From Laburnicola sp. R22_1 (lineage: Eukaryota > Ascomycota > Dothideomycetes > Pleosporales > Didymosphaeriaceae): DNA of 64,000 bases. Below the pieces are notes generated by a model. The model had not been told where the DNA came from. It did no database searches and saw nothing but the letters and a program-made list of their open reading frames with translations. The translations under genes were made by a program, and so were the position numbers. Within the stretch, counting starts at the first letter, position 1. Each line of letters starts with the position of its first letter. Where the stretch lies: positions 1,302,001 through 1,366,000 of the forward strand of contig JACONQ010000016.1 in assembly GCA_014281115.1 (NCBI GenBank), in the 5' to 3' direction. Positions 32,586-44,806 of this stretch are shown here, in pieces.

Positions 32586-33485
32586 GGGGTTATAGTCGAA
32601 GTAATGTGGAAGGTCCGGGGCAAAGGTATACTTTATGTAGTGCCCGTGCGTCATGCGCTGCTCGCCTTTTCCCGCACGGGTGAAGGGACAGACATGATGA
32701 AAAAACGAAGCGCGAACACACGTCAACAGGCTGTGAAAGAAGATGAAACAGTAAGTACTTACCCTCTGCTTGTGAGTCTTTGTGCCCACCGAGCAACCCA
32801 TCAATTCCATCTCTCGAGCAACAAACGCAAGAAAGTGCTGGTCCTCTTCTGTGAACGTTCGAACGTCATTCAACATGGCATTGGCCTACAGCCGAACGTC
32901 GCATGCTCCAATGCAGGGCAAAAGAGGGGTGAAGTGAGCGATGCGCAAATCAGCTGGTCGTTGGATATGGTTTCTATCCTTGTAAAAGTTGTCCGGATTC
33001 TCCAGGTGGATGGACATGAACTCGAACATGCTGGACTAGCGTCTCGCTTAAGGAGTGAATTATCGTCGTGCATTTCAACCTTCCCAAGCACGTTACTGCG
33101 GTCAGGTTCCCGTGTGAGCTCCGCCAAACCTCCTCTTCTGTATGGCATTGCCTTTATGTGCTTGATATCCACAATTCTGAACATCGGCTTTTCTCTCCAG
33201 AATGAAGACACATGGAAAGGCAAGTCGAAGACCTCCTGCTGCCATCTGGCACACTGCCACGAGGAGAGCCTGAAGCTTACCTTCCCCAGAACGGCTAGCG
33301 CTCTAGCCACTGTGGCGTACAGAAATCAACAGTGCGTCATTGTCCGGCGGACAAGCAAGCACCCGCTCTCGAAGACCCCATTTCTACCTACATCACCACA
33401 CATACATGGCAACTCCCAGTGCCAGATAGCTCGCCCTCGTCTGCGTCCTCCTAGCTCCCCATCTGCCGCCGCGCACGCGCATGAA
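32586..33485. other. Divergent promoter region
   Basis: 900 bp between the starts of the glycosidase-like gene (minus) and the FIT gene (plus). A long plus-strand open frame runs through it in frame with FIT, but its translation is not protein-like, so FIT starts at 33486. Confidence 0.6.
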
Positions 33486-34463
33486 ATGTCCACCAGACGC
33501 AAAGCAGCCGCGCCCAACGCTCAACCGTCCCCGCGCCCCTCTGCCATGCCGGCCGGAACCATTCGAACGACGCCCGCCACACGACCGCCCTTCTTCCCCA
33601 CCCGGCTCGAGGCGGTGCTTCTTGCCATCTACCCCGCGACCCTCCTCCTTGGATCCATCTTCAGCACCCTTTCTCCCGCCTCGCGCAGCGCACCCTACTC
33701 GCCCGTCCTCCAGTCGCACGAGCCTGCGTTTGCACCCTCGTACTTCGCGCAGAAAAAGAATGTCTTCAACGTCTACTTCGTCAAGAAGGGCTGGCTCTGG
33801 ACGACGGCTGCATTTGCCATGTTCCTGGTGGTGTGGCCCGGCTTTGGAAAGGGCTTGACGGTGAAGAGGATTAGAGCCGGGCTGCGCTATAGCGTCATCA
33901 CCCTGTGGTGGGTCTTTGTCACGCAATGGTTCTTCGGACCGCCGTTGGTCGATCGCGGCTTCCGCTTTACAGGCGGCCAATGCGAGCTGTTGCGGGACCC
34001 GGAGCAGAGAGCAGAAATGAGCGGCACGCGCGAGTACTTCACTTCTGCCGCCTGTAGAGCCGTCGGCGGTACCTGGAAGGGTGGACACGACATCTCTGGA
34101 CATGTCTTCCTGCTCATCATCGGCTCGGCGCTTCTCTGGCTCGAGATGCTCCCCGCGCTTACTCGTGTTGAGGGTCTTCGCGATGGCCGCAGAATCAGGC
34201 TCGATGATGGCAAGGTTGCGAGCGTATCTGTCGAAAAGGATCTAGAGTCCGAAAGGGAGGAGCCTACCACAAGAGGAGTTAAGTTCGCCCTTGGGGTCAT
34301 GGCCGTCATGTGGTGGATGCTGCTGATGACGGCTGCTTACTTTCATACTTGGTTTGAAAAGTTCACGGGACTTCTTGTAGCCTTCTCAGGGATATGGGCG
34401 GTGTATTTCTTGCCGAGGGCCAGGCCGGAGATCAGAGCTGTGCTAGGAATGCCAGGGGTATGA
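33486..34463 (+). CDS. SCS3: FIT-family (FITM2/Scs3/Yft2) ER lipid-droplet protein
   Basis: A single exon of 325 aa. I chose the ATG at 33486 (MSTRRKAAAPNAQ) over the open extension upstream. About six hydrophobic segments are visible, such as 'LEAVLLAIYPATLLLGSIF', 'GWLWTTAAFAMFLVVWPG' and 'GVMAVMWWMLLMTAAYF'. The FIT signature 'GGHDISGHVFLL' includes His206, and the second conserved His287 lies in 'AAYFHTWFEK'. These correspond to the two catalytic histidines proposed for human FIT2 acyl-CoA diphosphatase activity. The family acts in the ER membrane in lipid-droplet formation and phospholipid balance; yeast Scs3 affects inositol metabolism. Confidence 0.92.
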   Translation: MSTRRKAAAPNAQPSPRPSAMPAGTIRTTPATRPPFFPTRLEAVLLAIYPATLLLGSIFSTLSPASRSAPYSPVLQSHEPAFAPSYFAQKKNVFNVYFVKKGWLWTTAAFAMFLVVWPGFGKGLTVKRIRAGLRYSVITLWWVFVTQWFFGPPLVDRGFRFTGGQCELLRDPEQRAEMSGTREYFTSAACRAVGGTWKGGHDISGHVFLLIIGSALLWLEMLPALTRVEGLRDGRRIRLDDGKVASVSVEKDLESEREEPTTRGVKFALGVMAVMWWMLLMTAAYFHTWFEKFTGLLVAFSGIWAVYFLPRARPEIRAVLGMPGV

Positions 34464-34842
34464 GAGGGTTGAAAATGGCATGGCCAGTTCACGAATGGTA
34501 CGATCGTAATGTTCCGAAGAATTTCGCAGATTTACGTTTTACTATCCCCTTAACCTAGTTCTTCGTGGTAGCCTAAACACAATACCCAGGCTACATCGTC
34601 TATCTTCCTCCGCCCTGTTTAACATGCGTCGCCGACCGTATCACCATCAAATTCCAACAAGGAATCGATTGACAGAACATTACAAACAATGGTGTTCATA
34701 GGGTCGAAACAAATGATGAAGCCGGCTTTCGGAAACCTTGGCGTTCCGGACCTCCCGGCTGCACGCTACTTGCATAATCCTACCTGTTTCGTGCACTACA
34801 CGAAAAATTAACCAACGGTCTCCTTACTCACTTTACTGAATC
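34464..34842. other. Intergenic region, no supported gene
   Basis: 3' region of the FIT gene and promoter region of the Zn2Cys6 factor. Confidence 0.55.
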
Positions 34843-37311
34843 ATGACGGAAGAGAACTGGGCGGCTCATGGCGGTATCCCTGCTGTAAGTGTGACCTCGG
34901 AGCATGACGAGCGGTCCTAATTAGGACTCCTAGTGTGACCTATGCCACGTAAGAAAGGTACATCTTGCGCAACACTCAATATGCCATAGACGTTAAAGGG
35001 TTGCGCAGGTCAAATGCGACCGTCAGGATCCTTGCAAGTCGTGCGTGATTGCAAATGCACAATGCCTGCGTAAGCGGCAGAAGCGAGCACCTCATCCGAG
35101 GCTGCGAACGTAAGTCGTACACCACTACTAGGTCTAGATATAGCTAAGTTATGCAGTGACGACAAGATCAAAGCTCTTGTACAGAAATTGGCCAGTCTCG
35201 AAGATGTTGTCAAGCAGACAGCACCGTAGGCCATCCCGACTACCTCAGCTTCGACATTAAACTCCAATCTAGGGCTGTCCGAGGAAAAGGATGCCTCGCC
35301 ACGACGACCCTCCAAACGTAGTAGGATCGATGCAACAAGGGCGCATACGCTGCTTTCTCCGCAGGACTGTGGGACTTCGCAACTACAGCGTGACCATATT
35401 GAGAAGGAACTCTCGAACAATGAGTCCCTAGCATCCCACCAACGGCGCGTATTCGAGATTGCAATCGCTTTTATCGATCAGCTCTCGCAAGCACCCTCCA
35501 ATTTCGTCCATGAAGATTTCCACCATGACAAGGTACCGACTGATTTTGCCAAAGGCGAACTCTTACAGATTGCACTGGCATGTATGCTTTCCCTTCAACC
35601 ACCCCTTTGATCAGGCCTAATATAAGACAGGCCAGCAAAAAGATCTCAATAGGCCCGATGTGCAACTGTCAGTCCTCGACCATATCCCACCTACAGCGTT
35701 AGAGAGAATGGCGTTTTGTCTTCTAGACGGCACAGCCGATGAACGAACGCTCAACATGTGTAAGGTAGTAGTGCATTTCAAAGCTGGACTCAGTCTGTAC
35801 GCGAGCCAGCTGCAAGCACCGAAGAATCCGACGCTACACGAACATGTCAAGCAGATGCAACTGCATCATCTTAGTGCAGGGCTTACTGCACTCGATGCAG
35901 TGAGTTTCACGACGCTGCCGTCCTTGCTGTTACTGCAAGCCCTCTTAACTGGCGTACGTATGATGCCATGATAGGTAGTGATGTCAACTAATCAAAAACC
36001 ACAACGCAGGCTGTCCTGATGTACATAGTCGGAAACTCAGCTAGCTGCTGGACCCTGACCGCTCATGCCTCACGAACGCTCATCGCACTAGGATACCACA
36101 ATGTGCAAGACGCAGGCCCCAAAAATGAGCAAGATCAGGAAATTTACGCTGCTGTTGCCTGGTGCTATCACTTGGACAGAGTCATGAGCCTCTTGCTGCT
36201 TCGCCCGCCATCTCTACCTCCACTGCAGGTCCCGATATCTTCACTGGTCTCGTACAGTCCGGACAACCCCATGGCGATTTTTACCCTCGTCATGCTAGAG
36301 CTCGTGCCCATCCACGATAAGATCCTAGAACTCAGTTTCCCTGCCCAGGCCAGCAAAACGTCGTCCGAAGCAGACATCACGCTCGCCGTCGAAGCACTGC
36401 AGAAGAAAATGGACGACATTTACACCACCATGGAGCAAGTACGTACACTTCCATACTCTCCAAGCAGGTTATCAGAAACGCTAAAGAACCCACAGGCCCG
36501 CGCAAATAACCTCGCAGCCCACAACGCAGACTACGCCCTCCACGCACACAGCCTCGCCTTCAAATTCTTCTCCACCCTAACCGCCGTCCACCGCCTCAGC
36601 CCCACCGTCTGAACCTCACCCTCCGAACGCTCAAAATGCCTCGACTCAGCGCGCCGCGCGCTGCAATGCGTGAAAGCGATCCACGACCTAGCCAAGCAAC
36701 AAGACCACTTTTTAGAAGAATATAATCCGTATCTTGTATGGTGAGTCAAGTCAAGCTCGCGTATAAAACATGTTCTTCTCGGGTTTTGTTTTATTAACAT
36801 AGTGTTCAGGACGGTTCTTTCCTACCCGCTCGCCCCCTTTTTCGTGCTCTTCTGCAATATAGTGGGCACTTCGAATGCGCATGATTTTCAACTGCTGCAG
36901 CATGTCGTGGAGAGCGTGTCGTCGCTTGCAATCGAGAACAAGTACATTGAGAGGCTGAGGAGGCTTTGTAATACCCTGTTGGCGCTGTGTCGACCGCTTG
37001 TAGAGCAGAGCCTGGGTCTGGGTGTTGTGGATGGCCAAGAACAACAACAAGAAGAAGAAGAACAGCAGCAGCAGCAGCAGCATGACTCGGCCATAGAAGT
37101 CCCGCCATCCGAAGTGACCATATCTCCGTTAGACACGGTGATAGCATCTTCAAACGATGACGGGACAACGCTAGACGGCGTTTCCGCTGCGCCTTCGCCC
37201 TGGCAGGATGAAATAATGGCGCAGCTTTTCCAGCATCAGCCGAGTTTGGATTGGTTCAACTCGGATATCTTGGACCCGGAAAGCTGGGATTTGAATCTCC
37301 CTCCGAGTTAG
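34843..37311 (+). pseudogene. Zn2Cys6 fungal-specific transcription factor interrupted by two in-frame stops
   Basis: Eight exons (34843-34884, 34934-34957, 35009-35109, 35157-35581, 35631-35953, 36010-36438, 36496-36740, 36810-37311) sum to 697 codons in one continuous frame. The frame contains a TAG at 35227-35229 and a TGA at 36610-36612. Exon 2 is a 24-nt microexon that completes the zinc cluster: CDLCHVRK plus VKCDRQDPCKSCVIANAQC gives C-x2-C-x6-C-x5-C-x2-C-x6-C. A dimerisation-type leucine heptad follows ('LVQKLASLEDVVKQ'), then a fungal-specific transcription factor domain ('AVAWCYHLDRVMSLLLLRPPSL'). A Q/E-rich stretch and an acidic tail end the protein. A 51-bp in-frame intron (35179-35229) could remove the first stop but would delete part of the heptad. 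I found no intron that removes the second. It is probably a recent pseudogene. Confidence 0.75.
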
Positions 37312-37636
37312 AGAGGTGGATACAGTTCTAGGATAGAAGTCGGAGCCCTGTGTGTCGCCCGGATGAGTGATGCTAAGCAACTGTACTTACTCATCAGACT
37401 TTTGCCCTGCGGCTGTACCAAGGCGCGTGTGGCAAGGATTTTAACTTACTTCACTAGCCAAGGTCTTGGGTCGACACGATCTGATTATGCGGGAGCTTGT
37501 GGTGTCTTTTCGTCGCCAGAGTACCTTAATTCAATAGTGCCGCTCCTATAGCTAACCTCTACTCTCTTAGTAGTAGTTATATATAGGCATACTAGTTACT
37601 TTAAAATTTTTTTTAATTACTTTTAATAGATTTTAT
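37312..37636. other. Right border of the island
   Basis: Base composition falls from island-like to RIP-like at about 37540-37560. A 62-aa frame at 37363-37551 has no recognisable content. Confidence 0.5.
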
Positions 37637-37650
37637 CATACTATTTATTT

Positions 37651-37770
37651 TTTTATAATTACCTTTTTACGCTCTTTTTAATTACTAAGTAGGTGGCTTT
37701 GCTTATTATATTATATTATTTAAGATAAAAGCATTTATTATCCTACCCCTAGATAGATAAATTAACGCCA
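37651..37770 (-). repeat. Family A repeat, copy 7 with 14-bp target duplication
   Basis: The copy is flanked by the exact 14-bp direct repeat 'catactatttattt' at 37637-37650 and 37771-37784. It includes the T-rich extension 'ttttataattaccttttta' before 'cgctc'. It is RIP-altered relative to the island copy (for example 'taggtggctttgc' for 'cagggggctctgc'). Confidence 0.85.
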
Positions 37771-37784
37771 CATACTATTTATTT

Positions 37785-40700
37785 AGCTATTAATTAAATA
37801 GCTTTAAATATTAAATACTTAGTTACTTTTAGTTTTTTTATAACTATTATTATATTTATTTTATACTTTAGTTAGTACTAATATAGTATTTATTTATTTA
37901 ATAATAGTAAAAACTAAAAGAATTTTTATAAAGTATTACTAAAAATTAAGATTATTATTATAGCTAAAAGTAAACTTATTAGAATTTTTTTTAGTAAGTA
38001 TACGCACCTAGAACACCTATATAGCTCTGTGCACGCCTGTGCACACTTACGCACTAAATGTGCTCTAAGCGCCCTAGTAATACCTATTTTATTTTTTGCA
38101 TACACTTGTGCAACTTTACGCATAATTATATATAATTAGTGTTAAGTATATAATAAGTTACTATAACACGCTTTTGTGTTATAGCGCTAGGTAAAACTAT
38201 ACTTAATTCTATACTATTTATAGCTAGAGTGCGCTATATATACTAACTATTTAATTTATATATTTATATATTTCTATAGTTAGTATTAACTATAGAGTTT
38301 ATAAGTGTGTATACTTTATAATAACTTACTTCTATATAGCGTATTATAATTTACTATAAAAGTCTTTTAATTATTTATATATAAGTAGTAGTAAAATTAA
38401 TTAATATACTAGCTATTATATTATTATAATTAGTAGTAGAATTAATAAGTATGCTAGCCTTAATAGTTTTTATCTATATGTAATTATTAGTAGAGTTAAC
38501 GCGTATGCTGCCCTTAGTAATAGTAGTAAGGGTAGATATAATTTATACTAAGCAGGTTATATATACTAATATTATATATACTAATATTATATATATAGAA
38601 TATTAGGTATATTACTTAACTACACTATACTATAGTTAGTGTTTACTTTAAAGACTACTTAGATAATTATAAATATAGTGCGTTACTATAGCTTCTAAAA
38701 CTATATGCTCTTTAGTACTATCTTTAGGCTTAGGTTCTTTACGCCTTGTGCCTAGGCAACTATACTATTAAAAAACTTACTATTAGTAATAACGTGTTTT
38801 CTAGGGCTGTAGTAGGCTATATATAGTATTAGACCTATTTTAAGCTTCTTTCCTATATACTCTATTATGCTAAGAGTCTTATTTCTAAGTATTTTTAGTA
38901 GACTAGCTTCCCCTTTGTATCTCTATATAAACTCCTTCTTATTATTACTAGTGTTAAAGAAAATGCTAAGGTTAAGTAGGTTCTTATATAATATTAGAAA
39001 ATATCTATAACTCTATCTTATATATACTATTTTGTATCTCTATCTAATATTAGTATAAATATAGTTATTAATATAAATATCTTCTCTAAGTTTAGATATT
39101 ATTAGTCTTTTAGCACTACGCGCGTCTATACTTATATTGAATAGGGTGTTCTCTTATATACTACCCTTATCTAACGCTAGCTATGCTTATTAACTACCTA
39201 TTTACTATTACTTATAGTGAACTTATTATATTATCCTACTAGTTAGATTTAATATTACTCTTATCTAACGCTAACTATACTTATTAACCACTTATGTATT
39301 ATTACTTATAGTGAACTTACTATATTATCCTACTAGTTAGATTTAATATGCGCAGCCTCTTTACTACTCTCTAGCCCTAGCTTTATTAACTCTTCTAGTA
39401 ATATAAGGGCGTAAATATTAGATAGGTTATTATAGTTACTATTATTTAGTAATAGCAGTAATATTATAATCTAGTAACCTTATTTTATAATATAGCCTTA
39501 TATAAATATCTTAGTAAGTGTCTATTTTAACGTACTTATCCTCTCCTATAGCCTCTTAATAGCATTATATAAGGCTTATAATATTAGCAAGTTGTATAGT
39601 TTAAAAGTAAAGCTACTTACTCTTAATTTTGTCTGCTAAAATATGTTAAGTTAATATTAAACCCCCTTTTTACTCCTCTAGCGTAGTATATAGTAGTAAT
39701 TTAAAGTATGCTATTATGCTCTTTATTAGGGTTTAGAAGTACTGTTCTAAGTTAGGTGCCTTTATAATAAGGGTAAAGCTAATGTTTATATTAAATAGAC
39801 ACCTAGTTACTAGACTAATAAATAGGTTGCTATAAAACCTACTCTTTTCTATCTACTCTAATATTAGTATACTATAAAAGTATATAATAAGTATATTAGG
39901 CGCAATATATATTAACTATATCTAATAAAAAAAAGCTAAACCTCTCTAGTGCTCTTAAAACTTTAGGCTAAATATCTAGTGTGAGAGTAAATAGCTAGTA
40001 ATAGTCTTGCACTATTTCTTAAGCGGCTACTACGCACTATAAATAATAGCTTTAGATTTTATTATACACTTTAATTTTGTTAGCCTATACTATTTATGTT
40101 AATAAGTTTAGTATATATACTATTCTTAAGCCTATATCTATAATAGTATATAGTATATTCTACTACTCTTCTATAGTTAATATATTATGTATCTAAGTCT
40201 AGGCGTTTATAATTAGGTGCTATAGTAGATTTATATATCTTTTAATATATAGAGTTGGCTTTATTAGCTTAATAGGCCTCTCTTTTATTAGCAACCTTAT
40301 AATTACTATTCTAGAAACAGCTTTTATAATAATAGACTCTTCTTATAAGAATAGTTTAGGCCTTTACGCTACCCTCTACTAAGGCATTTTTGCAGCTAAT
40401 ATTATTAATAGTGTTAATATTATTAGACTAGACTCGCTTCTTAGTAAGCTTAAACTAGTAATAGATAAATCTATTATAAGATTAGGTAGCACCTAAGTCT
40501 TGTGTAGATAATTACTTACAAATTTTATAATAATATAGTTCCTTATATAATAGTTTTTAATATAACTAAAAAGTTGCTAATATATCTTCTTATTTACCTA
40601 TACTATATTATTAAGATAGTTATACTATAGATGCTATCTTTCTATTCTTTCTAAGTATTTTTAGGTATTAGTGTGTGTTAAAGCTATATAGTTATAGATA

Positions 40701-41619
40701 TTAAGCAACTTATATCCTATTATAAGCTAGTCTTACTATATAGATTTAGTTCTTTATAACTTATAAAAGACTCTAATTACTCTTACTTACTACTAGGCCT
40801 AGGTAATTAGTATTAATATTTAATAGGCGCGTACGCTAACTACTTATATAGTAAAAATATTAGTAACTTATAGTAAATTTACTTAGCTATATTAATATAC
40901 TTATAGTCTTAGACTATTCCCTCTTACTTATAATATTAGATAATATACGCCTTACCTATCTATTTTCTAGACTCTATAGTAGTATAGGTAGTATATTATA
41001 AATAGTAGTACACTATTAGTCTACACGCACTATATATTCTAATAGTACTCTTTATAGGGATAATTATAGTCTTAATAAGAGTGCACCTAGAATAGCGCAG
41101 TATTAGGTATCTAATACTCTTAGTTATAGGCACTATATGCGTGTGCTGCCTCTACGCTAGCTAAAAATAGGTTAATATTACTATTTGGCTATTAACTAGT
41201 GTTATAGAATATTTTATTGTATTGGCTAGCGTATTTATTTTAGGGATAGCTTAGCTTATTATACTATTATATTAAAGTTAATCTTTTATTAACTTATTAG
41301 TCTATTTAGTTAAGGTGCATCTTAGCTGCATTTATATATTAATACTAGCTTTGCTCTCTATCTAGCTATCTATTATATTTATAGCAAGTTACTTATTTTG
41401 TATACTTATTAGTATAATAATTTCTATCTATTCTTTTATAAGAATATACTAGTAGATATAATATATATAACTTAATAATATGTATATTATAAATTCTGTT
41501 ACCTACTAGTACTCGCCTACTTATAGAGCTAATATATTTTTGCACTAGCCTATAGTAGTCTAGTTATACTATATTCTTAACTAGAGTTATCTATAGTTGC
41601 CTATTATTAGCTTTTTAAT
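37785..41619. other. AT-rich RIP-degraded repeat DNA
   Basis: No gene is recognisable. Simple AT words such as repeated 'actaatattatatat' (about 38565-38600) and a 94-bp tandem duplication at 39162-39349 are present. The underlying elements are too decayed to name by eye. Confidence 0.55.
39162..39349. repeat. Tandem duplication, two 94-bp units
   Basis: The segment from 'cttatctaacgct' through 'ttagatttaatat' occurs twice in a row at a 94-bp offset with few differences. Most differences are C/T or G/A. Confidence 0.75.
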
Positions 41620-41638
41620 ATAATATATTCTATTAGTA

Positions 41639-43821
41639 GCCCGGATAGATTAGTCCGCCGAATAGTTTTTCTTGGCAACTTCGAGGTCCCTTATAACTTA
41701 TTATAGAACACTACCAACGTTACTTTATAGTGACTTATAATAACCTACTATAACTTATAGTATACTAAGTTACTATTTAATCTACTTTTTATATTGTGCA
41801 GCCTCTTTGCGCGGCTATAGTAGCCGCGCAAAGCTAAGAAGTCTTTCTTAGCAGTACAAACTTACAATAAGACTCTCTATAATATATAATATATTATCTA
41901 CTATACTATATATAGATAATATATAGTATACTTATTATAATTCGCAGTAAAGCATACTATATCTTAAGTAGTACTTTATCTAATTTTTAGTTACTAAGTG
42001 CATACTATTACAAAATAAAGTTAATCTATTATTTTTGGCCTTATAGTAACCTATAATAAAATCACTCTAATTTACTATTAACACTATCTAAAAATAAGCT
42101 GCTAAGGGTAATATCTAACTTCTTCTCTATCTCTTTATCTATCTAACAGATTCTTGCGTTGTGTCTAGGCTCTCCGTACCTCCTATAGCAGCGTTGTGTT
42201 AAGGGACCTGTCTCTTTCTTATTACTACCTCGCGCTCTTTTTAATAACTTCACCCTAATAGAAGGGCTTTCTACTTCCAAATCTACTCCCTAAGTAAAGT
42301 CTAGCGTCTCACCTTTCTAAATGCGCTTTCTTTTACGCGTTTTTCGCTTTGTTAGAATCTTAATTTGCTTCTTAAGTTTCTTAATGCGGGTCTCTTAAAG
42401 TACACTATAGTAGAGTATAAGTTTAGCACCTTTTATAAGCTATAAGTAGCTTAATTTAGTATTAGATAGAGACTAAATAAAAGAGTTGCGTACGAGCTTT
42501 AACTAGGATCTAAACTTAAGAGTATTACTTAGGGTCCTGGCTTGCTATAGTGTATCTAGTGGGGTACCCTAAGGTAGAGTGTAAATACGTATATTAAGGC
42601 GATTTACTACTATTAATACATCTAAAGAAACAATCCTAAAGGCCTTAAAGGCTTTCTTATAGTTTTCTAGTATAAATATATTAAAAAAACGCATTATAAA
42701 AGACTAGTAGGAAGTCCTCTTTATTAATATAAAAGACGCGTTAGCGCGCTAAGTCCTATACACGCTAGGAGTACTTTAGCTTTAGTAGCACGAAATAGAC
42801 TATATTAAGCGGCTAGAGAATATAAGATAAGTGCGCTAGCATACAGAGTGTTAGGATCTTCTGTTCTAGGTAATAATCCTTAAAATCCTAGAAGTAGTAG
42901 CTCTTATAGCTATCTAGAATAAGTAACCTCTATAACCCCACTATGCGCAGCCTTATATACGCGTTAAAGTGCTTTAACTACGCAACTCTAAGCTCGCTGT
43001 TAGTCTAGCCGGTCTTAGAGACTAAGAGCTTCTAATTGCGGGAGATACTAGTCTTCTTATACGATGCTAAGATGTGGACTCGCCCTTTATAGATAATAAA
43101 GGGTAGAGTAGTATACCTAGTAGCGCAAATACTCTAAATCACTATAATCTACTTGCAGTTGCCTAGCTAAACAAGTGTAGGTTAAGAACGTCTTTCTAAA
43201 CTAGTTATAATCTTTATTAAGCTAATAACTCCTATTTAGAAGTCTATCTTATTAAAGTTATAGATGTCTTTATTCTACACTCTATACTTGGCTTTTGTGT
43301 TCTCTACTAGCTAAAACCACGCGTTTATAATCTCTAGGTCTTTTTATTATATTCTCTATTAGTCTTTCGCTTAATTAAAAGCTATTTTAAGCTTAGGTAC
43401 GCGCTTTACAAAGCGCTAAGCCTAGCATTATCCTATAGGGTCTCTATACCGCGCAGCTAGCAGTTTATTAGCTATATCTTCTACCTTACCTAGCCAGAGT
43501 GCAAATCCTCGCGAATCTAGGTTAAGGATATACTATATAAGCGTCTGCTCTTTAGTTGCGGTAAGCTTTGCCATGCCTAATTGTGTATCTGCTTAGGCGG
43601 TAATTCTGTTAATTTAATTGCTTAGTGTAGACTTTAGGATATTATATGCTGCAGCAGCGCATCGCAGGCTTAAAATTTACTTATTCTAATAGGTGTAAAG
43701 GGCAAGCTTAATTCTGCCTTCTTAATTAGATAATAACGCGTTGTGTTATTAAGACATTATAATTCATAGTAAAGTGTTGTAGTCTTAGTAAAAACTATCC
43801 GACAGACTAATCTATCCGGGC
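41639..43821 (-). mobile_element. Fot1/pogo-type Tc1-mariner DNA transposon, complete but RIP-degraded
   Basis: The 2,183-bp element is bounded by about 32-bp terminal inverted repeats, starting gcccggatagattagtc on the left and the inverse at 43790-43821. TA sits on both sides (41637-41638 and 43822-43823), the target duplication expected for this superfamily. The minus strand carries a decayed transposase. Beyond the TA, 17 bp on each side are also mutually inverted, so the empty site would be a 36-bp palindrome. Confidence 0.85.
42130..43574 (-). pseudogene. Pogo/Fot1-type DDE transposase pseudogene
   Basis: The minus-strand ATG is at 43572-43574 (MAKLTATKEQTL). The near-intact N-terminal stretch contains 'RGFALWLGKVEDIANKLL', typical of the CENP-B-like DNA-binding part of fungal pogo transposases. 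Decayed DDE-region segments follow, with many stops. One, near 43.0 kb on this strand, is the 'GESTS...' portion that precedes the catalytic strand. RIP-type stops make it inactive. The end is approximate. Confidence 0.75.
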
Positions 43822-43840
43822 TACTAATAGAATATATTAT

Positions 43841-44583
43841 TAACTTATCTTATATAATATAGTATAGGATAGAAATATAATAGGTGTAGTTATAGAGTTA
43901 TTTATTACTAAGCCTATAGCTGCTATATCTTTTATAGTCTTACGCCTGCTTATTTTAAAGGTCTACGCTACTATAGAATTTAAATATAATCTTATTACTT
44001 TAATATATACTACCACCGCTTTAGCGCCTTTGCGCAGTGTAGATTATGCATTCTCTAGTATAAATATAGACTTCCCTAGAAGTCTATTATTATAGCCTTA
44101 CTCTTTCCTATTTGCCACTTTATTATATTATCGCATCTGTTTTGTTAACCTTAAGAAGTTTTAGTTGTACTATCTTATAATCTCTAGAAGATAGTTTATT
44201 ACTTACCTAGATATAAATATTTTAGAATATATATTTGCCGCCCTACGTGCTATTATAGCTGCTTTGTCTTTTTTAAGTTTATTTAGATTAGCTTATCTAG
44301 AACTTTATTTCTAGCTAGAATAGCCTCTACTTTTAGTATATAATATAATACTCTATATTTACTATATTAAAAATACTTTATATAGTAACTTTAGCTATAT
44401 ATATAGAATATAGTGTGTATATATTTTTAAAGTCTAGTTTTATATAAAGTTACGTCTTAGTATAAAATTATTATAGTGTTAGCGCGTCTACTAGCTAAAG
44501 CTCTACTCTATTATCTTAGCATTTTTACTTTATATTAGCTAGTATAAACTATAATTACTATAAATACGCAAAAATATTATAGT
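43841..44583. other. AT-rich repeat DNA between two transposons
   Basis: No gene is recognisable. This is the left flank into which the Copia element inserted. Confidence 0.55.
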
Positions 44584-44588
44584 AAATT

Positions 44589-44806
44589 TATTAGATTGGA
44601 TAGGTAATCTGAATAACTATTGTGGGTAGCAGGAGAGAGATAAAACAGTCTCTACCCAAATAGGAATAGTATAGAGGATTAGCCAAGGACCAAAACAGCG
44701 CACAAGCAGACCTCTAGAAACAGGACACTCTTAAGAACAATAACAACTATTATTACGCATTATTAGAATATTCACTTTATTTATTAATAAACTCTATAAT
44801 TTAACA
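44589..44806 (+). repeat. 5' LTR of the Copia element
   Basis: 218 bp, starting tattagattgg (original TG mutated) and ending ttaaca. It is collinear with the 3' LTR over its full length. Confidence 0.93.

Noticed and set aside
32496..33485. N-terminal extension of the FIT protein (open frame begins at 32496)
   Set aside because: The extra 330 residues are not protein-like and overlap the 5' region of the divergent glycosidase-like gene; family length supports the start at 33486.
35179..35229. 51-bp in-frame intron that would remove the first stop of the Zn2Cys6 gene
   Set aside because: It has GT and AG ends but would delete half of the leucine heptad and has no clear branch site, and the second stop remains. 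Recorded as an alternative, not adopted.
10825..37540. A biosynthetic gene cluster across the island
   Set aside because: No polyketide synthase, NRPS, terpene cyclase or P450 is present. The DUF1772-like gene, hydrolase fold and regulator alone do not make a cluster among clearly housekeeping neighbours (EB1, Vam7, FIT, ALKBH6).
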